This document shows, piece by piece, positions 33,025-45,851 of a DNA stretch of 64,000 nt (the stretch's first letter is position 1; every line of letters begins with the position of its first letter). The notes beneath the pieces are model-generated. The model was given only the letters and a program-made list of their open reading frames with translations. It made no database searches and had not been told where the DNA came from. The position numbers and the translations under genes are program-made. Source of the stretch: Mytilisepta virgata (Eukaryota > Mollusca > Bivalvia > Mytilida > Mytilidae); contig JAPWFG010000025.1 in assembly GCA_028015205.1 (NCBI GenBank), forward strand, positions 620,001 to 684,000, read 5' to 3'.

Positions 33025-34828
33025 TATTAATTTTCCTTCTGCCAACTCGTCCCACTTAATGAAAAAATATAAATTCTAGATAAATATATAATTTTCATGT
33101 CTGCCAACTCGCCCAACTTAAAAATAAATTGGCATTAACGTCAAAGAAATACTGATAGTCACTTATACAAAATAAATATAAGAAGATGTGGTATGAGTGC
33201 CAATGATGACATCCCTTTGCAGAACCCAGTGTCTCGCCTAATTTATGAAGCAAATAAATGTTGAGGAGCTTTAACTGCAGATTGTGTGTACTGGAAACTG
33301 GAAGAAAAACCACGTTCATATATAAGTTACATTATATTATACAAATATAAAATACAAATAAAAACTTTAACCTGGCACAGACATGACAGAGTGAATATTT
33401 ATTTACATGTATCTAATGTTTTCATAGATCTATTGATGTTATTTATGAGTGGGATAGGAACATGATAAATATACAACAGGATTGCATCTTTTTAATCAAA
33501 TGGGGCGAGTTGGCATTACTAAATTCATCAGGATTAATCTATTTTTCACAAGTGGGGCGAGTTGAATGACCTTATTTCAGAGGGATTTTTACCCTTTTCA
33601 TAAATGGTGCAAGTTATACAACCTATTTTCAATCCTTTTTCAGAAGTGGGGTGATTCGGTAAACCTAAGTGGGTCAATTTTTCAGAAAGTGGGGCGAGTT
33701 GGTGAAATAGTGGGGCGATTTGTCATGGATTGGATACATGTATACATCTGGGAGATCCCAAATTTGTTTATACATGTGTATTATATGCCATAATTTCATG
33801 GGTATATTTGAATGTTCACTATGCTGAATTTAATATGAATGAAAAAAGTGGGGTTTTTTTTAAGTGCAAGTAAACAGTTGAAATCCGTCCAGATTTAAAT
33901 GATTACTTTTATAGTTCTCATAATCATATTAATTTTCCTTCTGCCAACTCGTCCCACTTAATGAAAAAATATAAATTCTAGATAAATATATAATTTTCAT
34001 GTCTGCCAACTCGCCCAACTTAAAAATAAATTGGCATTAACGTCAAAGAAATACTGATAGTCACTTATACAAAATAAATATAAGAAGATGTGGTATGAGT
34101 GCCAATGATGACATCCCTTTGCAGAACCCAGTGTCTCGCCTAATTTATGAAGCAAATAAATGTTGAGGAGCTTTAACTGCAGATTGTGTGTACTGGAAAC
34201 TGGAAGAAAAACCACGTTCATATATAAGTTACATTATATTATACAAATATAAAATACAAATAAAAACTTTAACCTGGCACAGACATGACAGAGTGAATAT
34301 TTATTTACATGTATCTAATGTTTTCATAGATCTATTGATGTTATTTATGAGTGGGATAGGAACATGATAAATATACAACAGGATTGCATCTTTTTAATCA
34401 AATGGGGCGAGTTGGCATTACTAAATTCATCAGGATTAATCTATTTTTCACAAGTGGGGCGAGTTGAATGACCTTATTTCAGAGGGATTTTTACCCTTTT
34501 CATAAATGGTGCAAGTTATACAACCTATTTTCAATCCTTTTTCAGAAGTGGGGTGATTCGGTAAACCTAAGTGGGTCAATTTTTCAGAAAGTGGGGCGAG
34601 TTGGTGAAATAGTGGGGCGATTTGTCATGGATTGGATACATGTATACATCTGGGAGATCCCAAATTTGTTTATACATGTGTATTATATGCCATAATTTCA
34701 TGGGTATATTTGAATGTTCACTATGCTGAATTTAATATGAATGAAAAAAGTGGGGTTTTTTTTAAGTGCAAGTAAACAGTTGAAATCCGTCCAGATTTAA
34801 ATGATTACTTTTATAGTTCTCATAATCA
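33025..34828 (+). repeat. 902-bp direct tandem duplication
   Basis: 33025-33926 and 33927-34828 are identical wherever I compared them. Each unit carries two CCAACTCG(T/C)CC words near the left and a series of AGTGGGGCGAGTTGG-type words towards the right. The duplicated 74- and 75-codon frames are not credible genes. The high identity means either a very recent duplication or an assembly artefact. Confidence 0.9.
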
Positions 34829-35629
34829 TGATACATGTAATTGATATTTCAAAATGTGCATACATTTTGCTGTTTTTCAACTCTCCATGCTGGCAAAATG
34901 TTTCAAGAATTACAATGTATCACTGCCCAAGGTTTGACATTTATTGAAGAGCATATCATTTGTTTGCAGATGCATTAAATTGTTCAATTTACAATTCAAT
35001 AAATTAATAAATTGATATGTGTGAAACATGCTATGTCATGATCAGTATGTATTAATCAATCAGATATATATGAAAGAAAAAACACACAAGAACAATTATT
35101 AAATTACATCAAATTAAAAAAAAAAAAACAATTAATTACTATAAATGAATAGTAGATGAGGTAGTTTATGATTGCCAATGAAGTAAGAAAATTATATATA
35201 GGCAATAATAACCCCTTCACCAAAAATTGATAAAAAAAAGAAAAAGTGAAAAAAACCCATACTGCATGTACTCTATGGTCGGCTATAAAAGGCTTACATG
35301 ATAAATTTGAAATAATCCAATAGACTTTTTTTCATATTACCTTATTTTACAGTAAGTTACCTCAAATTATATAACTTTTAGGTAGGTTGCCTAGTCTTTG
35401 GTGTAACATCCTTGCACTTGGTCAGGTAACACCAACCAGAAGAGATATAATCAGAGCAATTTGGGTCAAAAAGTGACTGTTTTCTGATGATTTTGTCTTG
35501 TATAGAAATCATAAAACAGTTATAATGTGTATAACATACATAAGTAAGCAATAGCTAGCTCACAGTCCATCTTGTTTGTTTTTTTAAATCATTTCTAATA
35601 TTTTAAATATGTAAGCTTACAACTATCAT
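34829..35629. other. AT-rich non-coding sequence
   Basis: Nothing supportable seen. Confidence 0.5.
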
Positions 35630-36395
35630 ATAAACTCAACAGGATCAAAGAAAATGAAGTCAAGGTCATAAAAACCTGATAAGAAATTCATGTACACCTT
35701 ACAATCATTCAATATACTAAATACAGTTGACCTATTGCATAAAGTTTCAAAGAAGCAGAACTAACCAAGAAAACAAAACATTGACCAACGAACCATGGAA
35801 ATGAGGTCAAGGTCAAATGAACCATGCCAGGCAGACATGTACATCATAAAATATTTCCATACACCAAATATAGTACACATATTGCATACAGTATAAGAAA
35901 AACAGACATAAACACAAAAACTGAACTATAACCACTGAACCCCGAAAATAAGGTCAAGATCAGATGATACCTGCCAGTCTGACATGTACACCTTACAGTC
36001 CTTACATACACCGAATAAACTAGACATATTTCTTCAAGTAGTCACTGAACCATGAAAATGAGGTCAAGGACAATAGACATGTGACAGACGGAAACTTCAA
36101 ATGATAATCGAGGCATCTATATATATATATACAAAGTATCCAGTATCCAATTCTTCCACCTTCTAAAATAACAACAGTCGCAGGCTTTATAAAAACATTT
36201 TCATCCAAATAATACATAATTCTGCCTGTTCCGGTTGTATATTACACAAGAGTTGACACACAAAAATGTCTCTCCTGTCGTGTATTTCTAATGAAAATAA
36301 ATGCTGTCAGACATATTGCATACAGTATTGGAAAAACAGGCCAAAACACAAAAACTTAACTATAACCACTGAACCATGAAAATTAGGTCAAGATT
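35630..36395 (+). repeat. Tandem ~150-bp repeat, left part
   Basis: Units carry ACTATAACCACTGAACC, ATGAAAATGAGGTCAAGGTC, GACATGTACACCTTACA and CATACACCAAATATAGT. They are visible at about 35640, 35790, 35940, 36048 and 36370. An unrelated ~190-bp stretch (about 36110-36300) interrupts them. The family continues after the LINE at 38919. Confidence 0.8.
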
Positions 36396-36406
36396 ATATG
36401 AAAGCT
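36396..36406. repeat. Target-site duplication, LINE 3' side
   Basis: ATATGAAAGCT, identical to 38908-38918. It brackets the LINE and restores a continuous ~150-bp repeat when joined. Confidence 0.75.
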
Positions 36407-36659
36407 TTGTTTTATTTTTTATTTCTTTTTAGCCAGGAATTTAAATAAACCCATATAATGCCACCTGACTATGGTTTGCTGGGTTTTACATTTGTATAGG
36501 ATGGCTATTTTATTTTAGATTTTACAAAATAAACATTATAATGTTCTCTTTTCAAACACATATTGATATAAAGAGAAAGAAATATGTGTTTTCACAAATA
36601 TAGCTACAACATGTGAAGAAAAACCACAATACACACACTCTCATTTCCACACTCACACT

Positions 36660-37463
36660 CTAGCACACATTCACACATTTACACCCTTTTTTAACATACA
36701 CTTTCATTAATGTCTGCCTTAGATTAAAGTTTCGTACATAACATATTGGTTCAATTGGTTTTACAATGTATATGAAATACAAACTGAAAAACAAAACAAA
36801 AAACAAAAATATATACATAAGGGTATCTGTATTAACACATATCAAAGTTGGGAAATATGCTCTTAAGAGGGGTCCAAAATCTTTCAATTTATTCTGTTTT
36901 TTTGCAATATATTGTTCTAACAAATAAAACTTCTTAATTCTATACATAAATTCCTTAATGTTTGGCATGTTATTTTTAAATTTACACTTGTAAACATATT
37001 GTTTTGCTAATATTATCAACAAATTTAATAACAAGCTTTCATTTGGGTTTCCAAGAAAGAAATTTACCTTCGTAAGCTCAATATTAACATAGAATCTATT
37101 CAAACAATTAAAAACAATATTTAAGAATTGGGAAGTTACATGACAGTCAAAAAACAAATGTTCCACTATTTCATCTCCAATGTTACAGAAAGAACAGACG
37201 TTTTTATCACTAATTTGAATCTTATACAAAAATGAATTTGTTGGTACAATTCTATGAAGAAATTTGTATTGAAAATTAATAATATATTTATATTTACAAC
37301 ATTTCTTGAGCATATAAAAGTATTTTGACCAGTCTGGTATATCACACTGAAGTTCTTCTTCCCATTTCGAAAATTTTTGGGTTCGGAAGTTAACAATACC
37401 TCTTACAAGATCTTTGTAAACAAACTTAATTTTTTGGCTTACGAAAAGCCTTTCTAAAAACAC
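36660..37463 (-). pseudogene. LINE ORF2 C-terminal part with zf-RVT zinc-binding domain
   Basis: An open frame containing INFQYKFLHRIVPTNSFLYK, then CSFCNIGDEIVEHLFFDC and a hydrophobic tail. The Cys-x2-Cys … His-Leu-Phe-x2-Cys pattern is the zinc-binding region that follows the RT domain in L1/Tx1-type LINEs. It is in a different frame from the RT part; the stretch 37464-38114 between them reads through only with frameshifts. The extreme C-terminus past about residue 230 may be repeat-derived. Confidence 0.7.
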
Positions 37464-38114
37464 ATCACATGGAATAAAACTTTCTCTATTGTAGAAACTA
37501 ACATTTTCTCGTATAAGTTTTCTAATATCACTAGGAACATTTGAGATTAATGTATAAAAACGAATAAAGTTGTTAGTATGAATTGTCTCCCTTATTTGTG
37601 AAAAAACATTTCAAATCATTTTGTTCAAAGTCAATAAGATCAAACAAATATTTCACATTGTAAGTTTCCCATTTTTTATAATACACAAACTCTTCTAGTG
37701 GAACAAAATTCAATATATCTAGTGAAACACATTGTTTCATTTCCAGTATTTGACAGGTTTTGCAATATGTAAACTAAAAAATACATCTTTCCAGAAACAG
37801 TTTGAAACATTTTGTGAAACATCAAAAAGCTTATCTTTACACAATGAAAAGCACCTTGCACCACCTAAATTTTTCAGATTATAATTTAAAAGATTTTTCC
37901 AAAAACCGTTATCATTTGAAAAAAAATCTTTTCACCCATGACAATTCGAGGTAACTAATAAAAGATTGAAGATGAATCATTTTAACCCTCCATCAATGTA
38001 ATCCTCAATAAGTGTATTTCTCTTAATCTTTTCTGTTTTGCCATCCCATATAAAATTGAAAAATAATTTATTTATTTCATTAATATGTGACACTTTTAAA
38101 TTCGGTAGCGAAGT

Positions 38115-38906
38115 TCATAAATGAATAATTCTTGGTAGTGCAAGAGATTTGATAACTGTCACTTTACCCAACAATGTAAGTTTCCTATGCTGCCAACTTT
38201 TCAGTAATTTTGACATATCAATATTTTTTTTACCAAAATTGAGATTAACCATACTACTTAAATCAAGCGAAAAATCTATTCCAAGCAACCTAAAATTTGA
38301 GCTAGACCAGTCAAGTTTTGCTTCCGGACATAAAATCAAGTTAGAATACTTTTTATTTCCAATCCATACAACTCGAGTTTTCATGGTGTTTAATTTTAAT
38401 CCAGAAACTTTATAAAACTGATCAAAACAATCCAGACTCTCTTTCAAAGAAGTTTCAGTACCATCTAGCATTAGGAAAGTATCATCAGCATACTGACTAA
38501 GTAATGCTTCAGAATCGTCTACAGATATTCCATGGATAAGTGGATTTGACTTCAACTTAAGGGACAATAACTCAACTCCAATGATAAATAAATAGGGAGA
38601 GAGGGGGTCACCTTGACGGCATCCTCCACCTAAGTTGAAAAACTGAGACATATGACCATTATTTATTACACAACTCTTAGAATCATTATAAAAAGTATCA
38701 AACCATCTACATATTGAAGGACCAAAATTGAAGCTTTGAAGTGTTTTTTGTAGAAAATCCCATTCTATTGAATCAAAAGCCTTCTCAAAATCAGCCAGAA
38801 GTAATAAGCCTTCTAAATCATTTTCCTTTAAATAATGCATTAAATTATATAGAAGACGAGTGTTTTCACCAATAAACCTACCCTTAATGAATCCTGTTTG
38901 ACTGAT
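38115..38906 (-). pseudogene. LINE reverse transcriptase domain, truncated
   Basis: Visible RT blocks in order: QTGFIKGRFIGENTRL, LLLLADFEKAFDSIEWDFL (block with the first catalytic Asp), GGGCRQGDPLSPYLFI, and SQYADDTFLML (the YADD catalytic box), then the thumb region VSGLKLNTMKT and LGIDFS. The frame stays open upstream to 39005 only because it runs into the flanking tandem repeat; the true LINE sequence begins at about 38906. The downstream portion is frameshifted. Not functional, as the N-terminus is absent. Confidence 0.8.
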
Positions 38907-38907
38907 C

Positions 38908-38918
38908 ATATGAAAGCT
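38908..38918. repeat. Target-site duplication, LINE 5' side
   Basis: ATATGAAAGCT, partner of 36396-36406. Confidence 0.75.
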
Positions 38919-39240
38919 GCCAGTTGGACATGTACACCTTACAATCCTTCCATACACCAAATATAGTAAACCTATTGCATACAGTATTCGAAAAAAAGAG
39001 GCCAAAACACAAAAACTGAACTATAACCACTGAACCATGAAAATGAGATCAAGGTCAAGGTCAAATGACACCTGCCAGTTGGAAATGTACACCTTACAAT
39101 CCTTCCATACACCAAATATAGTAGACCTAATGCTTATAGTATCTGAGATATGGACTTGACCACCAAAACTTAACCTTGTTCACTGATCCTTGAAATTGGG
39201 TCGAGGTCAATTGAAAACTATCTGACGGGGATGAGGACCT
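38919..39240 (+). repeat. Tandem ~150-bp repeat, right part
   Basis: Continuation of the 35630-36395 array: GCCAGTTGGACATGTACACC, CATACACCAAATATAGTA and ACCATGAAAATGAGATCAAGG, then a last diverged unit with GAAATTGGGTCGAGGTCAA. Confidence 0.75.
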
Positions 39241-40640
39241 TGTAAGGTACGCACATACTATATATAGTTATCCTATTACTCATAATAAGAGAGAAATTAA
39301 CATTACAAAAAATCTTCAACCTTCACACAAATACATGTGCAGTTTATTACACTCAGAAGTATTAGTTACAGGACATATTGGGATAGCTTGATGAGACAGC
39401 AATCAAGCAACACAAATATACAACATAGAGTTTTAAATAAAATAAATTGCAGCTGTATTGCAATATGAATCATCATTTCTATTATTGAGCTGTATATAAT
39501 AATATGTGTTATGACTGCCAATTAGAATATGTAACAAGAGAGCATGGTTCTACATTCAAAATACGTTATCTCCTCCTGGACTCAAACCAATGACCTCTGT
39601 GACAAAAGGCAGCCTTTTTTTAAATTTTCATAAGCTCAACAGGCTACGGCTGACTAGGTATTAAATAACAGGAAAGCAATCCTGTCAAATAAACAACTTT
39701 CCTTCACAGATACCAATTGACATAGTGGTAACTCTCCTTCACAGAAACCAATTGACATAGAGGTTACCGCTAAAGGTCACAATTAGCATTCAACAATGAA
39801 TCAAATCCATACTGCATAATCAGTTATAAAAGGCACATAAATAACAAAGTAAAACAATTCATACCAAAAATATATGGACTGATATATTAACAATACACTG
39901 AACAAAAACAAATATGATTAACAACAACAAAAAATTCTCTAGAAAATCATCAAATTTGATTGAATTGCGTTTTCTGGTTTTTATATTTTTAGTTTCCCTA
40001 GTAACAAAGCATTCATATAAATATTTTTCCTCGATAGTTATGTCAATCAATTCATTTATTTAATTGTTTCTTTTAAAACATCCATCTAGGTCATATGTAA
40101 CTGCATTTTCAATTGAGTATTTTCATTTTGCATGTAAATATTGGGACAAGATTACCAACTTCAATGTGATTGTTTAATTGGTTTCCATAGCAACCGTTTT
40201 TTATTTGTGTTTTTTAAAGTCTATATTCTTGCACCTTTACATCAATGATCAAACTTTAATAAAATTCCACTATTTGAGCCTGTAACTATGCCTTAAATGA
40301 ATATTTTCAAGAAATATCGGTAAAGTTTCCATGGAAACCAAAATAAAATGATATTTTTCTTTCTTATATGCACGGTGACCTATATTTTTTTTCGTGTTTT
40401 TTTTAAAGCTTATAGTATCAGCACTTCATCTCTAAAATATATCAAATTTCTATCATTTGTTTTTAATGAAAATATGACTTTAAGCCTAATTTCCCTATAT
40501 CTCTATACAAAATAAGCTGAAATTTATGGTTTTTTAAGGTTCGTGTAATTTTCTTATATGGCCGGTGACCCCCCATTTTTTTTATATTTTCGCTATATAC
40601 CTTGTAGGGATCTATCATTTTTATTTTAGACACCTATACC
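39241..40640. other. AT-rich sequence; possible old SINE head near 39585-39690
   Basis: On the minus strand, TAGCCTGTTGAGC and, about 60 bp later, GGTTTGAGTCC resemble tRNA box A and box B, but no body or tail is clear. A short direct duplication (ACCAATTGACATAG) lies at about 39710 and 39747. No gene. Confidence 0.35.
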
Positions 40641-41990
40641 ACCTTAATAAATAATTTAGCGTTTAACTGAAAAATACAGAAAGGGTCTTAAACGTGCAGG
40701 GATCGTGCCTGGTTTTGTCTGAAATGCATTTAATATACATAACAAATCTGGATTAAAATATGCACCTCTATTACAAAAAACACCAATTAAAGTCCGAAAT
40801 TTCAAGTATATTCGACTTACGGGGTCTTTTGAGACGTTATTTTGATAAAAAAACATAATGGGCATATATTTATGGTAATGTTTTTTTTTAAATTTTGAAT
40901 ACGTTCAAGTATTTTGTTTCTACGTTCTGAAAAATTGTCATTAAAATTGTAAAGGCTTACCTTGATCTTTTGGGTAAAACTGATTTCCGGAGTATTACCA
41001 AATATAAATATCAAGTTGACAAAGTTTTCTATATGTTTATTTTGTACGTGTGTATAACATTAAATTTCAAAGTTGTCAAAATTCTATATTGATAAACTTG
41101 ATATTCTGACACTAGTGTATAAATCACGATCTAAAAACCAATACAGTATGATTACCAAATTATCAAATTCTTCTTTTTAAGAAGTATTGCAGGTAAAGTG
41201 TTTCACAAATTGTCATTATACAAAATTTATCATCTATAACAACGCCTGCATTATGTTTGTTCAATTTGTTGAAAAGAAGGAAGGTTATTTCTCATGATTT
41301 ATTTTCGTATTAACAATAGAATTTCTCCGAAATACTCATGACTTAAAGTGAAGTTTATGAGATGAAATTTCCAAATACAGACATTATTCAACTGAATAGA
41401 GAAAATATCAAATAAGGAATATGAAAGGAAATTGTATAATACAAACAAATTAAGGGAATATACAGTAGAAAGGAGGGTGGGATAATAACCTGGTCATGAT
41501 ATACACATTATAAGGTCATATAATCTCTCTCCCAAAAAAAAATTAATAACATCCTCAAATTGCAGGTTTTGTTCTGAAATAATCCCGTTAAATTTAAAGA
41601 AACCAAATTATAAATATTATAATTGATGTTTGCTACATTTGATAATTAGAGAGCCATGTAGTCAATTATCTTAGTTAAAAACCTTAAGGCTAAAAATATG
41701 AAGGATTTGTGGGTTCATTACATCAAAGTCAGCTTCAATATCTGAAAAAAAACTAAGTCATGAAGGCATAACCATATGGCAAAATATCACAAAAAAAATC
41801 GATAGAGGAACCGTACTTTATCGAATTCGTTAAAACAAAGCTTTGGTTTGTTACAGACCTACGTAAGAACATTAAATGTATTGAATAGGCGTCCGTGAGT
41901 CCAAAATTCAAAATGTGCAAAACCGCAGATATCCAAAATATTTCGGTGAGAATTTGCATATCCCATTGCTTTGAATTTGTATAATTCCTT
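40641..41990. repeat. Paralogous repeat landscape, copy A
   Basis: Matches 44640-45560 joined to 47080-47600 with moderate divergence. Shared blocks are CGGATTAAAATATG, CAGTATATTCGAC, GTCATTAAAATTGTAAAGGC, AGTTTATGAGATGAAAT and GAAAGGAAATTGTATAATA. This copy lacks the Tc1-like insertion and so serves as an empty-site comparison. No gene seen. Confidence 0.7.
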
Positions 41991-42420
41991 TTTCTTTTTA
42001 TCTAACCTGGCTTAAAAGTCCATGTTAGCTTTGCAACCACCTTGCGTCCGTCGTCTTTCGTCTGTTTGTCAATTACAAAAATATTTTTAGTCGATGATCC
42101 TTGGGTGTCCGGCATCCCCGAAAATAGAAAAAGGGGATGAGTTTTAAAAATATTCTGTGGATCAGAAGGGCCAGATGGAACCAAACTTGGCCGAAAATAT
42201 TCGTAGGTGGTCCTATTTCAGATTTGTGTCTTTGATGACCCGGACTATCAGCCACAGCTGAACATATTTTAACATTGGACCGTGTGGGAAAATTTATTAA
42301 AAGAAATAAATCTTATCTGAATCTACAGAGACAATTGGAACCAGACTTTGACGCAATGGTCCATAGATGGTCTTCTTTCAGAACTGTGCCCGATGACCCG
42401 GACTTTCAACCAAGATGGCC
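41991..42420 (+). repeat. ~168-bp repeat units (AAGATGGCC family)
   Basis: Two to three diverged units: GGACCGTGTGGGAAAATTTATT, GGAACCAGACTTTGACGCAA, GGTCTTCTTTCAGAACTGTG and CAACCAAGATGGCC. The same family, in the same orientation, occurs at 47600-48245 and 48705-49235 and, inverted, at 17790-18800. Confidence 0.7.
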
Positions 42421-42690
42421 TGCTCATCCCGAATGCGGAAGCTCGCGAGTTCGATCCCCGTCCGGGTCAAACCAAATACATTACAATTGGTACATTTGTA
42501 TTTGCTGCTTCTCCGCCAAGCACGCGGCATCTAGGAGTAAGAGCAAAGACCGGTCGGCTCGGAGTCAGTATAATGTGTCCGAGTGAGGTGATATGTATTC
42601 GTACAAAGCAGGGATCATATTCATTATCATATCAACATGTTCTCTTCCTGATATGCACCTGGTTGCCACTGGAAGTTAAACAATAATTCA
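42415..42690 (+). repeat. tRNA-derived SINE
   Basis: A well preserved box B-like GAGTTCGATCCCCG follows GGAAGCTCGC, then the body TTTGCTGCTTCTCCGCCAAG, ACGCGGCATCTAGGAGTAAG, CGGTCGGCTCGGAGTC and AATGTGTCCGAGTGAGGTGA. This body is typical of a mollusc SINE. Box A is less clear, either weak or partly replaced by the adjoining ~168-bp repeat. The two overlapping 103- and 112-codon frames here are artefacts of the SINE. Confidence 0.6.
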
Positions 42691-44639
42691 TCCATCCATC
42701 ATCCGAACCTAGTTTAACATAGGACTCTACGGGAAATTTCATTCACAAATCTTCTTGTTTGAAACTACTGAGCCAACTGTAACCAGACATGGCACCAGTG
42801 GTCCTTAGCTGACCCTCTTACAGAATTATGTCCGGTTGATTTGTTAATTGTTTTATTTTTCTGTCATTTGTTTTTAAAAGACAAGGAAGTATTTAAAACA
42901 GTATTTCGTTTGTTTATGCGAGCTAGCCTAGATCTTTTTATTTGTTGAAATAAAGTTTATTTTAAATCAGAGTGAGTTATTCTCAAACAGACGTCACATT
43001 AACATCGGAATAGAAATGAATAGATGCAAGAAGTCGTTTTACTATAGACTTTGCAATTAATTCCTGAAATGAACATGATGAAAGTCATTCATCAAAATTA
43101 TACAAGGAAATTCAAATTTTTACATTTGGAGTGAAGATTTTGATTTGTAATGCAACATATATTTTCGTTTAATAGACCTACTGCATCCTATGAGAGCCTT
43201 AGCTAGGTTTCCATTTAAACGAGCATATATTGAACCTGCTATCTAAAATATGAACCGTTCAGTCTAATTTTGCAGTTCTAGCAAACAGTCAATTTGTTTG
43301 TAATCTTACTGTCTTGGTTTTTAAAGCGTGGTTTATAAATCTGATTGGTTGATACGTCATCGTTGAGCCCTACTGTTATTCAACTGGTTGTTTTTCAGAT
43401 GATTTCATCTCATTTTACGATTCACAGAATCTCCAACTGTTCATTTCATATTTATATATAAACTTTAAATTGCCCTTTCAAGTACATGTATCATCATAGA
43501 GTTATAGTTGTCCTGGATATACTGTGGTAAAGGTTGAAAACAGTTTTCTATAGGTTTATATTATACGTATGTAGAAAATTACATTTCAACGTTGTCAACA
43601 CTCTATATTGATAAACTTGCAAGCGTGTTTCAAATAGGAACGCCTATACAACTTTTCTGTAACAGTATATAATAACCATTTAAACAAATTCTTCTTGGAA
43701 CTTAGTATCGAATACGGCATATACGATTGGACAGCCCTATATATTTACAGGTGAAGTCGTGACAATCTATTGAACTTTCAGGTACAGATCCGCGTATAAA
43801 TCAGATAAAACTTTTTTTTAACGATTGATTGATTGCTGTACGACCAAACAATTCATGGTTCTTCGGGACAAGAACAACATATGGCAAAATTGCGGGTACT
43901 AATTTTCATTGCGGCCGTTCTGGATTTCTCTGACGACATTCATTACAAAGCATTATACTTGCCCAAAAACAAAAATGCAAATATTTAAATTCTTATAACT
44001 CACAAGCCATTTATCAGCATATAGGTACATTCTACACAATATTAGCTTTCTTTTCGTGGACATTGTCAGCATTGAAAACTTTCCGCACATTCAGTTTGAA
44101 AAAAAAACGGAAGCGTAACCATAGTATAACTGCTATATGAATTAACCAAAATTAGTGAAGAATGCAAATTCAAACTACATATACAGATACAAGGCCATAT
44201 CATGCATACATTGTCCGCATATGGAAACCACTTTGGAGGATTAATTTTATGAGGAAATAACTTTTATCTCACCTGCTTTTCGCCAAAAAATTTTTAAAAC
44301 ACGATAATTTCAAGTCTCCCATACCGTAATACTTCAAATCTGAAGCCTTTCTCGTCAGAATTAAACGAAAAATGTGTACATATCCACCAAAGAAAGTTTT
44401 CATGGACACATTAGTTTAAGAGCAGAGACGGGAAAATTTTCCGTAATTCAAGCAATTTTATCATTTTCGATCTACAACTAAGGGAGGTAATTTGTTTAAA
44501 AGGGCTGGTGTCACATGATGCAAATGCCACGAATAAAGTATCCAGCATTTTGTCATATGAGTTCAAAAAGTTATAAAACCTATTTCAAAAGAGGTGGAGT
44601 GGGACTCAAAGAGGTTGGAAGGGGACGAATAATTTAGCC
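42691..44639. other. AT-rich sequence with dispersed-repeat fragments
   Basis: Includes the paralogue of 31360-31760 at about 43600-43900. No gene is supported. Confidence 0.5.
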
Positions 44640-45559
44640 TTCCCTAGCTGACATTAGCATGCTCTTCGAAACGTGCAGGAATTGTGTGTGTCTGTTTTTT
44701 TGTTTTCTTTCTGAATTGTATTTAATAAGCGAGCGAAGTTCGCTCCTAAATGTATCAAATTTCGGATATATATATGTATACATTATAAGGGCCAAGTATT
44801 CTACAATTGAAAACGTTTCGGCAAGATGGCTAGTTGGAGCAAATGGGTCATTTAGAAAAGTTTTTTAATGGGGGCAGCTATTATGCAATCCGAAGTTTAT
44901 TTATTAAAGCGAAAATGGTCACATTGCGCTACATACCAAGGCTAGAAACGTTCGTTTGCGGAAACGGAAGTAAGTTAAGTCAAATTATAACTTTAGAGTC
45001 AGAATCGTGATACCGGAAATGGGTTTATGAGGGCTATTGCTACAGGTATGTTCCAATCATTGGTCACGCCTGCAGCAAAGTATGCATAAAATTCCGGATT
45101 AAAATATGTACTCCTATTATAAAAAAAATTCTAATAAATTTTAGTAAAAGTTTAATATTTCCAGTATATTCGACATACAGTGTTTTTTCAAACTTTTTTT
45201 TTATAAAAAAAAAAAAAAAAATTAATTATTTAAAAAAAATGTTGATTATATTCAAGTATGTTAATTCTGCGTTATGAAAAATTGTCATTAAAATTGTAAA
45301 GGCTTACCTTGATCTGTTGAGTAAGGATTTAAAACTGGCTTTCGAAGTATTATCACAGGTTAACTTTTTCACAAATTCCACATTATACCCGATTTCTCGA
45401 CAATAACAACAGGTGCATTATATTTGTATTAACAACAGTATTTCTCGCACATGTGCACTATTGCGTTAAAGGGAAGTTTATGAGATGAAATATGAAGATA
45501 CAGCTATTATTTAACTGAATAGAAAAAATATCAAATATGAAAGGAAATTGTATAATATA
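44640..45559. repeat. Paralogous repeat landscape, copy B, left of the Tc1-like insertion
   Basis: Diverged copy of 40641-41450. Resumes after the transposon at 47080. A (T)n/(A)n tract lies at about 45196-45240. Confidence 0.65.
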
Positions 45560-45582
45560 CGGAACCGCAAAAGAAACGTCGC
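45560..45582 (+). repeat. Left terminal inverted repeat of the Tc1-like element
   Basis: 23 bp beginning CGGAACCGCAAAAG and ending ACGTCGC. Similarity to the right end stops after this, so the ends are short. Confidence 0.9.
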
Positions 45583-45851
45583 TTTTTCAAAATGTTAGCA
45601 AAATTCAAAATAAATATTAATTAATGATTTTTATATAATCAGTATTACGATTACATCACCAGGTAAGATTAAATTACCTGTGAATTAAATTTTCGGTTGA
45701 ATAATTTTCAGTTGATATCGTAGAGCGACCGTACCTAAAACCGCTCGTGGGACACACTTGGCGGTAATTTTTCTTAAATCTTAAATGTTCGTGAAATTCA
45801 TGCTCCTTTATGGGTATAAAGAGTGTTAGTATCAGTGTTGACACAGAAGCT

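Larger units (their letters stand above)
36407..38907 (-). mobile_element. 5'-truncated LINE, L1/Tx1-like clade
   Basis: A minus-strand non-LTR retrotransposon. Its 3' end (plus-strand left) is A-rich, AAAATAAAACAA-like after a mixed A/T stretch. Its 5' end is cut off inside the reverse transcriptase. It is flanked by 11-bp direct repeats and inserted in a ~150-bp tandem repeat. The order RT then zf-RVT and the QTGFIKGRFIGEN entry point to the L1/Tx1 group. ORF1 and the endonuclease are missing. Confidence 0.85.

Noticed and set aside
33095..34695. Pairs of 74- and 75-codon frames
   Set aside because: Identical because of the 902-bp duplication; translation shows no domain and the unit is rich in short DNA motifs.
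38907..39005. N-terminal 33 codons of the reverse transcriptase frame
   Set aside because: They lie beyond the LINE's target-site duplication, in the flanking ~150-bp tandem repeat, so they are not part of the RT.
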